Assembly: GCA_030643285.1 (NCBI GenBank)
Contig: DAOWMC010000091.1
Location: 1-5,528 of the forward strand
Reading direction: 5' to 3'
From: Methanobacteriota archaeon
GTDB lineage: Archaea; Halobacteriota; Syntropharchaeia; DAOWMC01
Length of the DNA stretch: 5,528 nt
Made by a program: the position numbers and the translations under genes. Below, one piece after another: positions 5,516 through 5,528 of the stretch (position 1 is its first letter; each line of letters opens with the position of its first letter). The notes beneath the pieces were generated by a model. The model did no database searches. It was not told the DNA's origin and worked only from the letters and a program-made list of their open reading frames with translations.

Positions 5516-5528
5516 ATGAAACACAAAA
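5516..5528 (+). CDS. possible 5' end of a gene leaving the window
   Basis: An ATG at 5516-5518 opens MKHK and runs off the edge. A candidate TATA element (AAATATAAAC) lies about 60 bases upstream. The nearest purine-rich ribosome-binding candidate (GGGGAAAA) is weak. Too short to identify. Confidence 0.25.

Overview
The window comes from an archaeon, most likely a euryarchaeote of the Archaeoglobi/Methanomicrobia kind, though the exact lineage cannot be fixed from the sequence alone. The clearest sign is a complete geranylgeranylglyceryl phosphate synthase, the enzyme that builds archaeal ether lipids. TTTATATA-type TATA boxes and ribosome-binding sites of the GGTGAT/GGAGTGAT type agree with this.

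Minus strand, positions 3523 down to 1, is a compact operon. In transcription order it holds two tandem small ribbon-helix-helix (RHH) type proteins, a CysD-type sulfate adenylyltransferase subunit, a two-helix DUF2061 membrane protein, a CysN-type GTPase subunit, an alkaline-phosphatase-superfamily hydrolase, and probably the first nine codons of another gene cut by the window edge. Two junctions are 4-base ATGA overlaps (RHH1/RHH2 and cysN/hydrolase). The other complete genes are 5 to 15 bases apart, so the set is almost certainly co-transcribed. CysD and CysN together make adenosine 5'-phosphosulfate (APS) from ATP and sulfate, with GTP hydrolysis driving the reaction. No APS kinase, APS/PAPS reductase or sulfotransferase is visible, so the fate of the APS is unknown here. 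The RHH pair is a plausible local regulator: an 11-bp-spaced direct repeat lies over the predicted start of transcription.

The divergent gene on the plus strand (3646-4314) is the ether-lipid synthase. Convergent to it, only 27 bases away, is a minus-strand class I aldolase closely resembling LsrF (4342-5136), with its own TATA box and a strong ribosome-binding site. It stands alone, without other lsr genes.

The right end (about 5183-5515) has no convincing gene. It holds a 33-codon open stretch without a start codon that reads like the tail of a degraded protein, a 9-bp inverted repeat, and a possible gene start at the very end.

The most unusual points are the regulator-like pair built into a sulfate-activation operon, the shared C-terminal LGY[LM] tail on both RHH proteins and CysD, the APS-reductase-like cysteine pattern in CysD, and the hydrolase translationally coupled to CysN.
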